64,000 nt of DNA. It comes from Spirochaetaceae bacterium. GTDB taxonomy: Bacteria; Spirochaetota; Spirochaetia; DSM-27196; SKKC01. Location of the stretch: assembly GCA_007128315.1 (NCBI GenBank), contig SKXQ01000017.1, positions 1 to 64,000 on the forward strand, written 5' to 3'. The number at the start of each line of letters is the position of its first letter. Within the stretch, counting starts at the first letter, position 1. Of this stretch, positions 38,290-48,127 are shown in pieces. The translations under genes and the position numbers were made by a program. Under the pieces are notes generated by a model. That model ran no database searches. It was not told the DNA's origin and saw only the letters and a list, made by a program, of their open reading frames with translations.

Positions 38290-39569
38290 TCCGTGGTATC
38301 GCTCCTCCGGAGATTATCGAGTTCCTGTCGCAGCCATTCGATCAAGAGCCGGTACTCATCGAGCTCTTCCCGTGAAGGAGCCTCATCGCGTCTCTGCAGC
38401 GTGCGCAGGTCGGAGAGCGCCTGATTCAGCTGCTCGAACGCTTCACGCGTGCGAAGCTCGTGGGCCGGTGTTTCCGTTTCCGCTGTTTCCGTCTCAGGTT
38501 CCGCAGGAGTCCCGGTTGGCGAAGGCCGAATCTGTTCATCTGCGGGAGGCAGGTCTTCGGGGGGTACGACATCCGTCCGCACGTCTTCAGCCGCATCGTC
38601 CGGTTCGCTATCGACAGCGGCGGCGTCAGCGGTCTCGACTTCTGCGTCGGTCGAGGCGACAGCGTCGGGCGGCAGTTCTTCCGGTTCATGCAGGACGTAT
38701 ACGATGAACTCAAGAGTAAGCGACTCGTCAGCACTCAGGGTTTGATCGTGAAACCGGATGCCGATTGCAGCGTCAGGAGCTGTCCCTGGCCCCGAGGTAA
38801 AATCGCGTGCTCGTGCGGCCTGAAACGTCCACGGACTCTGCAGCAAACGGTCGCGGTTGGAGACGGTAAACTGCGCCGGCTCCGAGCCCTCGGATGAGGA
38901 GTCTCCTTGAAGCGGCCATATGATTATCGGCAATACAGGTTCGGATTGCAGGGTTTGCCGGTTTACGAGAGCGATTATGGCGCTGGTTTCCGCATCGGGA
39001 ATGAGATCTCCTTCGCGCTGAATGATACTGTCGGTGCCTGCGGCGAAGCTTGTCGCAACACGCTGTACGCTTATCGGCAGCCCGGTTCGAACAAAACCCG
39101 CGACAGTACCGTCGGCAGAATACGGTGACAGTACATAGCGCAGAGAGAACGATCGCGGCCTTCCGGACGTATTCGTGAACTCCGTCCGTACGTGTATTCG
39201 ACTCAGATCAGAGGAAACGCGGTGCAGGCGACCCGCGAACTGTATCCTGAGACCCGATTCGTTCGCTGTTCCATCCGGGTTCAGAATGTCACCAAGACTG
39301 AACACCCTGTTTCCCACACGAATCTGGGCATCCGAGCGTTCGGGGTTCCAGAGCACTCCCGTTGCACGTCTTCCACTGTCGTATTCCCTGAGAACCGGCG
39401 ATCCGTTGAACTGATCTATCACGAAGGTCGGCAGAGACCATGATTCAGGCGTCGTTGACGGTACGTCCTCTTCCCGTTCTCCCGAGGCGGACAGCGGTAA
39501 AAGTGTAACTGCCAGCAGGACCATGCTCATGCTGCCAAGAGCGGCGAATCGTTTCAGCGCAGCGCGCAT
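38286..39569 (-). CDS. Predicted exported protein with acidic P/T/E linker and C-terminal coiled coil
   Basis: Signal peptide MRAALKRFAALGSMSMVLLAVTLLPLSASGE; low-complexity DAVASTDAEVETADAAAVDSEPDDAAED...; C-terminal heptad-rich segment; 4-nt overlap with downstream gene. Confidence 0.72.
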   Translation of the reverse strand: MRAALKRFAALGSMSMVLLAVTLLPLSASGEREEDVPSTTPESWSLPTFVIDQFNGSPVLREYDSGRRATGVLWNPERSDAQIRVGNRVFSLGDILNPDGTANESGLRIQFAGRLHRVSSDLSRIHVRTEFTNTSGRPRSFSLRYVLSPYSADGTVAGFVRTGLPISVQRVATSFAAGTDSIIQREGDLIPDAETSAIIALVNRQTLQSEPVLPIIIWPLQGDSSSEGSEPAQFTVSNRDRLLQSPWTFQAARARDFTSGPGTAPDAAIGIRFHDQTLSADESLTLEFIVYVLHEPEELPPDAVASTDAEVETADAAAVDSEPDDAAEDVRTDVVPPEDLPPADEQIRPSPTGTPAEPETETAETETPAHELRTREAFEQLNQALSDLRTLQRRDEAPSREELDEYRLLIEWLRQELDNLRRSDTTE

Positions 39570-39572
39570 GCC

Positions 39573-40457
39573 CTACTCCTGCTCCTCAAGCCAGTCGGCA
39601 TATGCTCCTATGAGCATAATGACCTCTTCCTGAAGTCGCACCGCCTCGATTCTCCGTTCCAGCTCAGCCCTCATTGTTTCGACTTCCTGCCGGCCGCGTT
39701 CGGCTTCCTGTCGTGCCTGCTCCAAGGCACGTTCAGCGCGCTGCAATTCTTCAGATTCCACGCGGACCAGACCCTCACGGGTCGCCCGGTGAGCTTCCCG
39801 TTCACGCACGAGATCGTCGGCAAGTTTTACCTGCTCTTCGGCGCTGAGACGGAGCAACTCGATGAGTTCCTGTTCGCGGCGGCTCAACTCGATGATATCC
39901 CTTCGGTACCGCGCCGACTCAAATCTCGGACTCTCGGGGTAGCCCGAAAGAACCGCTGTAAACAGCATTTCCGCTTCTTCCGGACGTCCGAGAGCGAGGA
40001 GGCTCTCTCCGCTCCAGTACAGGGCATTTGCAACAAGTGGACTGTCCGGGTAGTCCTCCATAAACGCATCAAAGACACGAAGCGCCTGCTGGAAGGTGGC
40101 TTCAATGAACGCTACGCGTCCGAGCTGGTATCGTGCCTCGGGCACGAAGGTGTGGGTCGGGTCGGCAACTTCGAGATAGCGGCGGAATGTCGCTCCGGCT
40201 GTATCCGTTCGACCGGCGGCGAGAAAAGAACGCCCCGCCCAGAACAGTGCCATCCAGCTGTCTTCGCCATCGGTGACCGATGCCGCCGAGCGAAAGAGCT
40301 CGCCTGCCGTCAGAAAATCCCGGGCGTCGAAGGCGTCTACTGCCGAGTTATACGTCTCAGCGAAAGACTCGGCTGATACAGTCGCTGTTCCCGTTGCCAG
40401 AAGGAATGCAACTGCTATACATGCAGAACGTAGTCCATGCTTCATGATCGAATACAC
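39573..40457 (-). CDS. Predicted periplasmic TPR protein with C-terminal coiled coil (YbgF/CpoB-like architecture)
   Basis: Signal peptide ACIAVAFLLATGTATVSAES; TPRs (YRLG-type FRRYLEVADPTHTFVPEARYQLGRVAF); coiled coil of EEL..ERALEQARQEAERGRQEVETMRAELE. Confidence 0.75.
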   Translation of the reverse strand: MYSIMKHGLRSACIAVAFLLATGTATVSAESFAETYNSAVDAFDARDFLTAGELFRSAASVTDGEDSWMALFWAGRSFLAAGRTDTAGATFRRYLEVADPTHTFVPEARYQLGRVAFIEATFQQALRVFDAFMEDYPDSPLVANALYWSGESLLALGRPEEAEMLFTAVLSGYPESPRFESARYRRDIIELSRREQELIELLRLSAEEQVKLADDLVREREAHRATREGLVRVESEELQRAERALEQARQEAERGRQEVETMRAELERRIEAVRLQEEVIMLIGAYADWLEEQE

Positions 40458-40517
40458 CTCTTTTAGGAATGTCGTCAGGTTCCACTCCTTTCTGAATATC
40501 CGGTCGAGCGACCTCTT

Positions 40518-41180
40518 TCAGGATACCCCTTCGACAATCCGCACAAGCGCTTCCGGTTGTGAGCTCGCAAAGAACGCACTTCCCGCCACCAGAATATCGG
40601 TGCCAGCTGCAAGCAGTTCGCCCGCAGTAGCGTCGTTGACACCTCCGTCACACTCGATAAGAAACGACTGCCCCCGTTCCTGTCGCAGAGAACAGGCGTT
40701 TCTGATCTTGTCTACGCAGAAGGGAATCAGAGTCTGTCCTCCGAAGCCAGGGTTTACGGTCATGACCAGAAGAACGTCGATGTCGTCCAGCAAGGGTTCA
40801 ACGGTACTGATTGGCGTACCCGGTACGATCGCCAGACCGGCCTTGACCCCTCGGGCGCGAATGCGTTCGATAAGGCGATGTGAATGAACGCATGCCTCGG
40901 CGTGAAAGGTCAGATAGTTCGCACCTGCATCAATGTACATGTCAGCCGACCGTTCCGGCGCTTCGATCATGAGGTGCACGTCGAGGGACAGGTCCGAGAT
41001 GGCACGAATGTCCTGAATCATCTTTGGCCCGAAGGTGAGATTCGGGACGAAGTGTCCGTCCATAATATCAAGGTGAAGTATTTCCGCGCCGCTGTTCTTC
41101 ACCCGTGCGAGCTCTTCGGCGACACGGCCGAAGTCAGCAGCGAGCAGACTTGGAGCCAGTTTTGGAAAGCGAGAATTCAT
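40518..41180 (-). CDS. rpe: Ribulose-phosphate 3-epimerase
   Basis: LAPSLLAADFGRVAEELARVKNSGAEILHLDIMDGHFVPNLTFGP, VLLVMTVNPGFGGQTLIPF, ECDGGVNDATAGELLAAGTDILVAGSAFF; start at ATG 41180. Confidence 0.96.
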   Translation of the reverse strand: MNSRFPKLAPSLLAADFGRVAEELARVKNSGAEILHLDIMDGHFVPNLTFGPKMIQDIRAISDLSLDVHLMIEAPERSADMYIDAGANYLTFHAEACVHSHRLIERIRARGVKAGLAIVPGTPISTVEPLLDDIDVLLVMTVNPGFGGQTLIPFCVDKIRNACSLRQERGQSFLIECDGGVNDATAGELLAAGTDILVAGSAFFASSQPEALVRIVEGVS

Positions 41181-41232
41181 GCGCGAATGGTAGCATATAT
41201 GCGGGTCCGAGTTCACCCCGTATCTAGCTGCG

Positions 41233-41260
41233 TTGACGAAGCCAAGTGAACGGGTATAAT
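41233..41260 (+). promoter_or_regulatory. Sigma-70-type promoter upstream of the TPR-greA pair
   Basis: TTGACG (41233-41238), 16-bp spacer, TATAAT (41255-41260), 28 nt before ATG 41289. Confidence 0.75.
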
Positions 41261-41288
41261 TGGATATTCGGGTTAAATTCAGAGGTCT

Positions 41289-42251
41289 ATGTCCGCACAT
41301 GATGCGATCCATCAGGGTCAGACAGTACAGGAACTCATTGAGCAGGCGCGCATGGCCGTTTCCGGGCACAGGCTTTCGGAGGCTGCGGAGCTTCTCGAGC
41401 ACGCGTTAACGGTTGACTTCGATCATCCTGACCTTGTGGTCAGCTTGAAGTATGTCCGATTCTGGATGGACCGGACATCGCTGCTTGAGCAGATAGGAAG
41501 CGCATTCGAGCAGGGAGAGTTCCTGCTTGCACAATGGCATAACTTTCTGCAGTTCATTGAGCGGGTTGGTGAGGCATCGGAGCCATGGATGGCTGCGGTA
41601 CGGTATCATGTATTCGGTTCGGCACTCGGGTATTACCGGGATGTCGCGGAGCAGACAGGTTCCGTTGATCCGGAGCTTCTGTTGCGACTGGGCCGTTGCG
41701 AGAAAGCGCTCGGCCATTACGACGCAGCGCTGGCCGCTCTTGAACGGGCTGGTAAGGCCCGGCGCGAAGATGCGCAGATTTTGGTGGAGCTTGCCGACTG
41801 CTATGCTCTGACCGGTGAAGCAGTTCGGGCGAAGGCTTTTTTTCGCGAAGCCTTCTTTATTTCACCGCAGAGAATTGATGTGTCGTCGCTGGAGTCCCAG
41901 ATGATCTGTCGACTCATAGCGAAAGTACGGGAAGAAGGTCTGGGAGGAGCCGATCTGGCCGAATGGGTGCCCGTGTATGGGGTGCTGTACGGAGTGTTCT
42001 CGGTGAAGCGGGAGCTTCGTGCGATTGAGTACGGAAAGTTGCGGCAGAGTATTTACGCGCTTGAGCGCGAGATACACGAGATTCGCGACCCGGAAGCCGT
42101 TGACAGCGCCAAAAAGGCGCGACTGATCAACCGGTATTTCTGGCTTATTGACCACTACTCCAATACGGGTGAGGAACGAAGCAAAATCGATGAAGTCTTG
42201 TTGAAGATACGGGAGCTGAGTATGAAAATATACCAGCGCTATACAAATTAA
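41289..42251 (+). CDS. TPR-like helical repeat protein
   Basis: PELLLRLGRCEKALGHYDAALAALERAGKARREDAQILVELADCYALTGEAVRAKAFFREAFFI; directly abuts greA. Confidence 0.75.
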   Translation: MSAHDAIHQGQTVQELIEQARMAVSGHRLSEAAELLEHALTVDFDHPDLVVSLKYVRFWMDRTSLLEQIGSAFEQGEFLLAQWHNFLQFIERVGEASEPWMAAVRYHVFGSALGYYRDVAEQTGSVDPELLLRLGRCEKALGHYDAALAALERAGKARREDAQILVELADCYALTGEAVRAKAFFREAFFISPQRIDVSSLESQMICRLIAKVREEGLGGADLAEWVPVYGVLYGVFSVKRELRAIEYGKLRQSIYALEREIHEIRDPEAVDSAKKARLINRYFWLIDHYSNTGEERSKIDEVLLKIRELSMKIYQRYTN

Positions 42252-42304
42252 TGGTAGAAACGAAAAATGAACAAAAGTGTCATAACACGTTGGGAGAAAC
42301 CGGC

Positions 42305-44998
42305 ATGCAGCTGATTGAGCGTATTACTGAGCTACTGAACGAAGAAAAATGGACTCGGGCGACCCTGAACAACTACACGGTAGCGAACTTCAGTGATCTT
42401 GATAAGCTCATTGAACAGATTGAAGGCAAAGAGGAAGCGGATGCAGTACTCGAACTGTGTAACGAGCATCTGCACCACACGAAAAACAGCATTATTGCTC
42501 TGTACGTCTCAGGAAGGATCAAGATTCGCCGTCAGAACGTTGACGACTCAAACCTTGTTTCGCTCATTGAGATTTTCATCGACAACCATAAATGGGCCAT
42601 TGTCAGATATCTGTGCGAGCGCATTCTCGATCATGGTGAGAACAAGTTCGCGCTCAGGACCCTCGCCGACAGTTACAACAACGACAATCTCGTAGACGAG
42701 ATGTACGGTATCTGGGAACGCCTCATTCGCATCGACTTTGACGAGGCAGATATAGTCAAGCAGCTCGCGGAGTATAAAGAGAAGAAGGGGCTTGCTGAGG
42801 AAGCTCTCGGGTACTACAAGAAAGCACTGCATCGCTATGTCGCAAAGAAGGCCTTTTCCAATATCAAGGAAATATGGCACAAGCTGATCAAGGACTCTCT
42901 CGGTGAGACGGAGTTCTTCTTTCACGCTGAACGGAAGATCTCGCGTGCGATCAGCGATGAACGGGCAATTCAGCTCCTGGAGGATCTTTATCCGCATTTC
43001 CGACAGGCGGAAGACTATGGGACTGCGATCACGATCCTCAAACGGGTACTGACCTATGATGCGCGTAATCCCTGGGCACGGAAAGAAATAACAGAATGCT
43101 ACAGGGAGCTGTACTCGCATCACAGTCACCTCGAGGAGTACATAAAACTCAGTAACCTCAATCAGAGCTGGAGAAACGTGCACGACGCGATCGCGGACTT
43201 CGAGAAACACATCTCGTTTGACGCAGGGAACTTCGTGTTTCACCGAAGCTGGGGAGTCGGGCTGATTCGCGGGATCGACGACGACGAGATCACCATAGAC
43301 TTCGTGAAGCGTCGTAATCACAGTATGTCGCTGAAAATGGCCGTGAGCGCGCTCACCGTTCTGCCGAAAGACCATATATGGGTCCTGAAGACAACCCGTA
43401 AGAAAGATCGTCTGCGGAAGGAAGTCAAGAAAAATCCCGACTGGGCCCTCGAAATCATTATCCGCAGCATGAACAACGCCGCGGACATGAAAGTAATCAA
43501 ATCGGAGCTGGTCCCCTCCATTCTCACCCAGGGTGAGTGGTCGAGCTGGAGCACGCGCGCCCGGGAAATTCTGAAAACAGATGAGCGATTCGGCAATGTG
43601 CCTGACAAAGTCGACAGTTACTCGATACGCGAACAGCCAATAACCCTCGAAGAAAAAATGTACAACCGCTTCAAGGCCGAGAAGGATTTTTTCGACCGCG
43701 CAAAGACGCTCTTCGAGTTCCTTCGCTACGTTGAACGGGGAGACGTCGAGGCGAGCGACACCGAATTTGTCCGTGAAATGGTGGATTACTTTACCGGGTA
43801 TCTCAGATCCGTCGGTGAGGTTGACGAGCACACCTTCGCGAGCGTCCTGGTCCTTCAGCGGGTCGTCTCTGAACATCCATACCTGAACCCCGGGGTGAAT
43901 CTTGCATTCGAGGACTACCTGTCTCAGGCAAGTAATATCGAAGAGGTGTTCAGAAACATAGCAAACCCGGATATCCGACGCGCATTTCTGCGCAAGCTCA
44001 GAAAGCACGACCCGGACTGGCACGAGGTTTACGTTAAAGTTTTCCCCTACCACCTCAACAAGGAAATTCTCGACGACCTCGAGGCTGCCGGAAAGAAAGA
44101 TTCGATGCTGAAGATCTACCGGCAGATCACCGAAGGGTATCGGGATTACCGGGAAGCTTTCGTCTGGCTTGCGCGTCACAGTGATGAGATGAAGTGGCAT
44201 GACGAAATCGGACTCGCTTATGAGAAACTTCTCATAAATCTTGTCCACATTCTCGATCTTACCTTTCGTGACATCGAGAACAGGCGCGATGTAACTGAAA
44301 ACCGGCGCATCAACCGGCAGGTACAGACCTATCTGTTCAAGGAACGACGACTTGCCGAGGCGCTTGAGACTGTCGACGAAGAATCTATTCAGCGTATCTA
44401 CACCCTCGTCGAAGACGTTGCGGGGCTCGATCCGACGGTGGGTCTTGATCTGAAGAACATCGTTCTCAGACGCTTTCCGGAGTTTCGTTTCTACAGCGAT
44501 CAGGGACCCGAAACTGTTCATCGCGGCGGCTTTATGACCGTCGCATCGAGTTACGAAGCCAAGCAGAAAGATCTGGAACGCATACACTCTGTTGAGGTAC
44601 CGAAGAACTCACAGGAAATCGCTACGGCCCGCGAGTACGGTGACCTGAAAGAAAACGCCGAGTACAAGGCTGCAAAGGAGCGACAGGAACAGCTCAATAA
44701 CGAAGCTGCCCGCCTGACTGACGATCTGCAGCGGGTTACGATCGTACGACCACAGGACGTTGATTCAACGGTCATTTCGTTCGGAACGAAGGCTACGCTG
44801 CTCGACACAAAAAAGAAAGAGACCGTGATCTTCACGATCCTCGGACCCTGGGAGTCAGATCCTGACAAGGGTGTGATCAACTATCAGTCGCCCCTCGGAA
44901 AAGCACTGTACGATCACAAGGTCGGTGAACGGCTTGATTTTTCGGTGGGAGACCACGAGTACAGTTATGAGGTACAGGCAATTGAGCCGGTACTGTAG
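42305..44998 (+). CDS. greA: GreA-type transcription elongation factor with long N-terminal helical-repeat extension
   Basis: C-terminal IATAREYGDLKENAEYKAAKERQEQLNNEAARLTDDLQRVTIV... and INYQSPLGKALYDHKVGERLDFSVGDHEYSYEV; about 700-aa extension before it; ORF opens at 42251, alternative start ATG 42305. Confidence 0.92.
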   Translation: MQLIERITELLNEEKWTRATLNNYTVANFSDLDKLIEQIEGKEEADAVLELCNEHLHHTKNSIIALYVSGRIKIRRQNVDDSNLVSLIEIFIDNHKWAIVRYLCERILDHGENKFALRTLADSYNNDNLVDEMYGIWERLIRIDFDEADIVKQLAEYKEKKGLAEEALGYYKKALHRYVAKKAFSNIKEIWHKLIKDSLGETEFFFHAERKISRAISDERAIQLLEDLYPHFRQAEDYGTAITILKRVLTYDARNPWARKEITECYRELYSHHSHLEEYIKLSNLNQSWRNVHDAIADFEKHISFDAGNFVFHRSWGVGLIRGIDDDEITIDFVKRRNHSMSLKMAVSALTVLPKDHIWVLKTTRKKDRLRKEVKKNPDWALEIIIRSMNNAADMKVIKSELVPSILTQGEWSSWSTRAREILKTDERFGNVPDKVDSYSIREQPITLEEKMYNRFKAEKDFFDRAKTLFEFLRYVERGDVEASDTEFVREMVDYFTGYLRSVGEVDEHTFASVLVLQRVVSEHPYLNPGVNLAFEDYLSQASNIEEVFRNIANPDIRRAFLRKLRKHDPDWHEVYVKVFPYHLNKEILDDLEAAGKKDSMLKIYRQITEGYRDYREAFVWLARHSDEMKWHDEIGLAYEKLLINLVHILDLTFRDIENRRDVTENRRINRQVQTYLFKERRLAEALETVDEESIQRIYTLVEDVAGLDPTVGLDLKNIVLRRFPEFRFYSDQGPETVHRGGFMTVASSYEAKQKDLERIHSVEVPKNSQEIATAREYGDLKENAEYKAAKERQEQLNNEAARLTDDLQRVTIVRPQDVDSTVISFGTKATLLDTKKKETVIFTILGPWESDPDKGVINYQSPLGKALYDHKVGERLDFSVGDHEYSYEVQAIEPVL

Positions 44999-45021
44999 TA
45001 GACCTGTGATGTGAAGCGAGC

Positions 45022-46482
45022 TCAGAGTTCGTCGAGGGCCTGTTCGACTGCCCGCCGCAGCGAGGCAGGGCCCCCGCCCGTCTCGGACAGCGTTTCCAGC
45101 TCCTCGCGAAACGAGCTTATGCGGTTGAGCCGAATACCTCGTACTGCGTACGTTCGAACCGCGGTGTCCCGGTGTGACAGAAGCATCGCGTACAGGGCGT
45201 CGAGTGTTCTGTGCTCCATAGTCGAGGCGCTGCGTGCGAGCTGTTGTAGAAGCCTGAGGTCTCTGTTCGATTCTTCCATGGTAAAGAGTTCCACGAAGGC
45301 ATCTGTGGTATTCCTCGCCGGCTGTTCAGCGAGCAGCTCGACGGCGAACACGCGCGATTCGTGCGGCGCTCCCTGTGACAGCATAAGTGATCTGATCGTA
45401 TCCCATGCGTCTGCCGTATCAAGGTCAGCCAGACTTCGCAGCGCGCTTCGACGCACCCGATGGTCCGGGTCACGGCGAGCTACGAAGGATACCGCAGGAA
45501 CGTGCGACGTGTCGCCCGAATCCCCCATACCTTCGACAGCGAGCTGACGCACACGCCAGTTGTCATCCCGAATAGCGGCAAGTAAGGCCGTGTCAAGATC
45601 ATCTGCCTCAAGTGCGAGCAGCGCCGACAGCGCGTAGGCCCGCATCATGCCGTCGTCGGCAGACATCAGAGTGCGTATGTGCGGAACCGCGTCTCCGTTC
45701 CCGATTTTCCCGAGCGCGTCGACCGCGTAATAGCGGACGGTATTGGACTGGGCGCTCGATTCCGCGAGCGATATGAGCCATTCGACGGCGTCGTCGGCGG
45801 CCGGCCCAAGCTCACCGAAGGAAAGCATGATGTTTCCCCGCACCGCCACGCTTTCGCGACGGTCGAACACACGTTGCAGATCGGGTATCGATGATGCGTC
45901 ACCGAGGCGGCCGAGTGCCAGGGCTGCCTCAGCTGCAACACGTTCACCTGCGAACTCGACGGCCGTTCTCAGCACATCAAGGGTTTCGTCCTCCGGTTCG
46001 GTTACCGTTCTGCTCAAGTACCGTATTGCCTCGAGTACCGTGGTCTCGGTGCGCGTGTCAAAAGCATTCACGACCGCCCGCGCCGATTCCTCGCCGCGAG
46101 GGTCCCCGATTGCCTGGAAATATGCGATCGCACGCTCGATAACACGGGATGACCGGTTCTCCGAGAGAAGCAGCACGATATCATCCGCCATGGTCTCGAT
46201 TCTTTCATTCGCAAGTGTTGAGAGTAGTTCGGCGACCTGCACGTCAATACCGAAACGAAGTGTTTCGCGCCACTCCTCTTCCTGAGCACGTCTGCTTGCA
46301 CGGTCTGCCTGTTCATAGCCTTCCACTTCAGCTTCGAACACCTCGGCAGCCTCGCCGGCAGCATCCTGCTGTTCGTCAGCGGTCTGGGCAGACAACACCG
46401 TTGTCGTGATGAGGAGCGTGAATGCCAGAACTGGTATCAGAGATGCAACTGGAGTTCGACCTGTGTGTACCGGGAACGTCAT
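45022..46482 (-). CDS. Exported HEAT-repeat protein
   Basis: Signal peptide VASLIPVLAFTLLITTTVLSAQT; many HEAT repeats (AAEAALALGRLGDASSIPDLQRVFD; VRYYAVDALGKIGNGDAVPHIRTLM); start at ATG 46482. Confidence 0.85.
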   Translation of the reverse strand: MTFPVHTGRTPVASLIPVLAFTLLITTTVLSAQTADEQQDAAGEAAEVFEAEVEGYEQADRASRRAQEEEWRETLRFGIDVQVAELLSTLANERIETMADDIVLLLSENRSSRVIERAIAYFQAIGDPRGEESARAVVNAFDTRTETTVLEAIRYLSRTVTEPEDETLDVLRTAVEFAGERVAAEAALALGRLGDASSIPDLQRVFDRRESVAVRGNIMLSFGELGPAADDAVEWLISLAESSAQSNTVRYYAVDALGKIGNGDAVPHIRTLMSADDGMMRAYALSALLALEADDLDTALLAAIRDDNWRVRQLAVEGMGDSGDTSHVPAVSFVARRDPDHRVRRSALRSLADLDTADAWDTIRSLMLSQGAPHESRVFAVELLAEQPARNTTDAFVELFTMEESNRDLRLLQQLARSASTMEHRTLDALYAMLLSHRDTAVRTYAVRGIRLNRISSFREELETLSETGGGPASLRRAVEQALDEL

Positions 46483-46525
46483 ATATGCAATATATCGGTC
46501 AACAGGGCTGCTGTGTCCACACTTC

Positions 46526-48127
46526 TCAGACTTGACGCGCAATTCTGTTCCGCAGGAACACCGTGACAACCTCTATGTTCAACACCCACATGAGGGTCAG
46601 GGTTATGGCAGCGCCGCCGATTGCGGTGAATGCGACCGCCCCGATACTCGCGAAGCTTCTGCCGTCCATAAACACCGGTGGCAGAAGGTTCTTCACAACG
46701 AGCAGATACACAGCCAGGCCAAGGGCTGCAAGAAGAGTCCTCAGGACTGTTGAAACGAACGAACGCATGTCGAGTGGTCCTGCAGACCGGCGGACCTGAA
46801 TCAGCAGAACGCAGAGACCGACCGTAAACGCGACCGAGTGCGCCACAGCAAGTCCGCGCACTCTAAGCCACGTCTCCTTGAGCCAGAGGCTCAGGGCTAC
46901 GTCTATTGCCAGTACAATTGCGGAGGTAACAAGCGGGGTGCGAAAGTCTCCGCGTGCGTAGAAGTAGCGTTGTACGAAGGTATACGCACCAACGCTGAAA
47001 AGGCCGAGGGAATACGCGCCAAGCACGTCACCGGCGAGCAGACTGTCGGCACGCGTGAATGCGCCGCCCTGCAGGGCGGCAGCAATGGTTTCTGACCCGA
47101 AAAGTCCCAGAAATACGGCCGAGGGGACAAGGAGTCCTACCAGGTACCGGATACCGGTCTCGAGGGTCTTCCTGACCCCTTCACGGTCGTCAGAGGCTAT
47201 CTGTCGACTCATTCTGGGAAAGAGAACCGTGGTAATGGACGCCGAAAAAAGGCCGAAGGGTAACTGCCAGAAGACAAGGGCGTTCTGCATGGCGGATCCA
47301 CTCCCGGGATCGAGCCCCGATGCGAAACGCATGGCAATCTGCTGGTTGACGCTGTAAACACCTGCAGTCGCCATGACCGGCAGCCACTGGATGAGAATAC
47401 GCCGCATATGCGGATCCTTGCCAAGGGAAAGCAGCCGGAAGCTGTATCCGAGTTTCCTGAACTGTGGAACAAGAAGCAGAAGCTGCACGAGTCCTCCGAC
47501 GAGGACGCCCGCGGCCATGGCGAACACGTCGAGACGACCGGCGAATACGGCTATGCCCGTAATAACCGAAATGCTGAAGGCGAGCGGTGCGAAAGCAGGA
47601 ACGAAAAAACGTTCGTGGCTGTTCAGAGTCCCTACGAGGACGGACGCGATGCTGATAAAGAGCAGGTACGGGATGATGTAGCGAAACAGCTGTACAGCCA
47701 GATCCTGCTGCTCGGGGTCACGAAAATCGAGTAGGACGCGAATAACCTGCGGTGCGAATACGATCGACAGTCCGACAACAGGCACAAGAATGAGTACCTG
47801 AAACGTCAGAAGACGCCGCACGAGGTCACGCGCGCTCCCGCCTTCGGGATCGTTCACGATGCGCTCGGATACGACCGGTATAAAGGCCGACGAAAGGGCA
47901 CCTTCGGCAAGCAGTTTACGCAGATTATTGGGAATGACGAATACGAGATGTAGAACATCCGCGCGTGCCCCGGCACCAAAAATACTGCCGATGACGGCCA
48001 TTTTTACGAATCCGAGAATGCGGGATGCAAAGGTCGTCAGCATTACGAGCAGCGCGCTCCTGGCGCTGCGAGCCATGCTTTCCTGTGATCCTCCGTGAGC
48101 TTCGTGAGTCGGGATGTGTTCATCCAT
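46526..48127 (-). CDS. murJ: Lipid II flippase MurJ (MviN)
   Basis: RSALLVMLTTFASRILGFVKMAVIGSIFGAGARADVLHLVFVIPNNLRKLLAEGALSSAFIPV. Confidence 0.95.
   Translation of the reverse strand: MDEHIPTHEAHGGSQESMARSARSALLVMLTTFASRILGFVKMAVIGSIFGAGARADVLHLVFVIPNNLRKLLAEGALSSAFIPVVSERIVNDPEGGSARDLVRRLLTFQVLILVPVVGLSIVFAPQVIRVLLDFRDPEQQDLAVQLFRYIIPYLLFISIASVLVGTLNSHERFFVPAFAPLAFSISVITGIAVFAGRLDVFAMAAGVLVGGLVQLLLLVPQFRKLGYSFRLLSLGKDPHMRRILIQWLPVMATAGVYSVNQQIAMRFASGLDPGSGSAMQNALVFWQLPFGLFSASITTVLFPRMSRQIASDDREGVRKTLETGIRYLVGLLVPSAVFLGLFGSETIAAALQGGAFTRADSLLAGDVLGAYSLGLFSVGAYTFVQRYFYARGDFRTPLVTSAIVLAIDVALSLWLKETWLRVRGLAVAHSVAFTVGLCVLLIQVRRSAGPLDMRSFVSTVLRTLLAALGLAVYLLVVKNLLPPVFMDGRSFASIGAVAFTAIGGAAITLTLMWVLNIEVVTVFLRNRIARQV

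Noticed and set aside
42548-44587. 679-aa minus-strand ORF inside greA
   Set aside because: Antisense shadow of a well-supported gene with clear GreA motifs; long antisense ORFs arise from codon bias and the product has no recognisable family.
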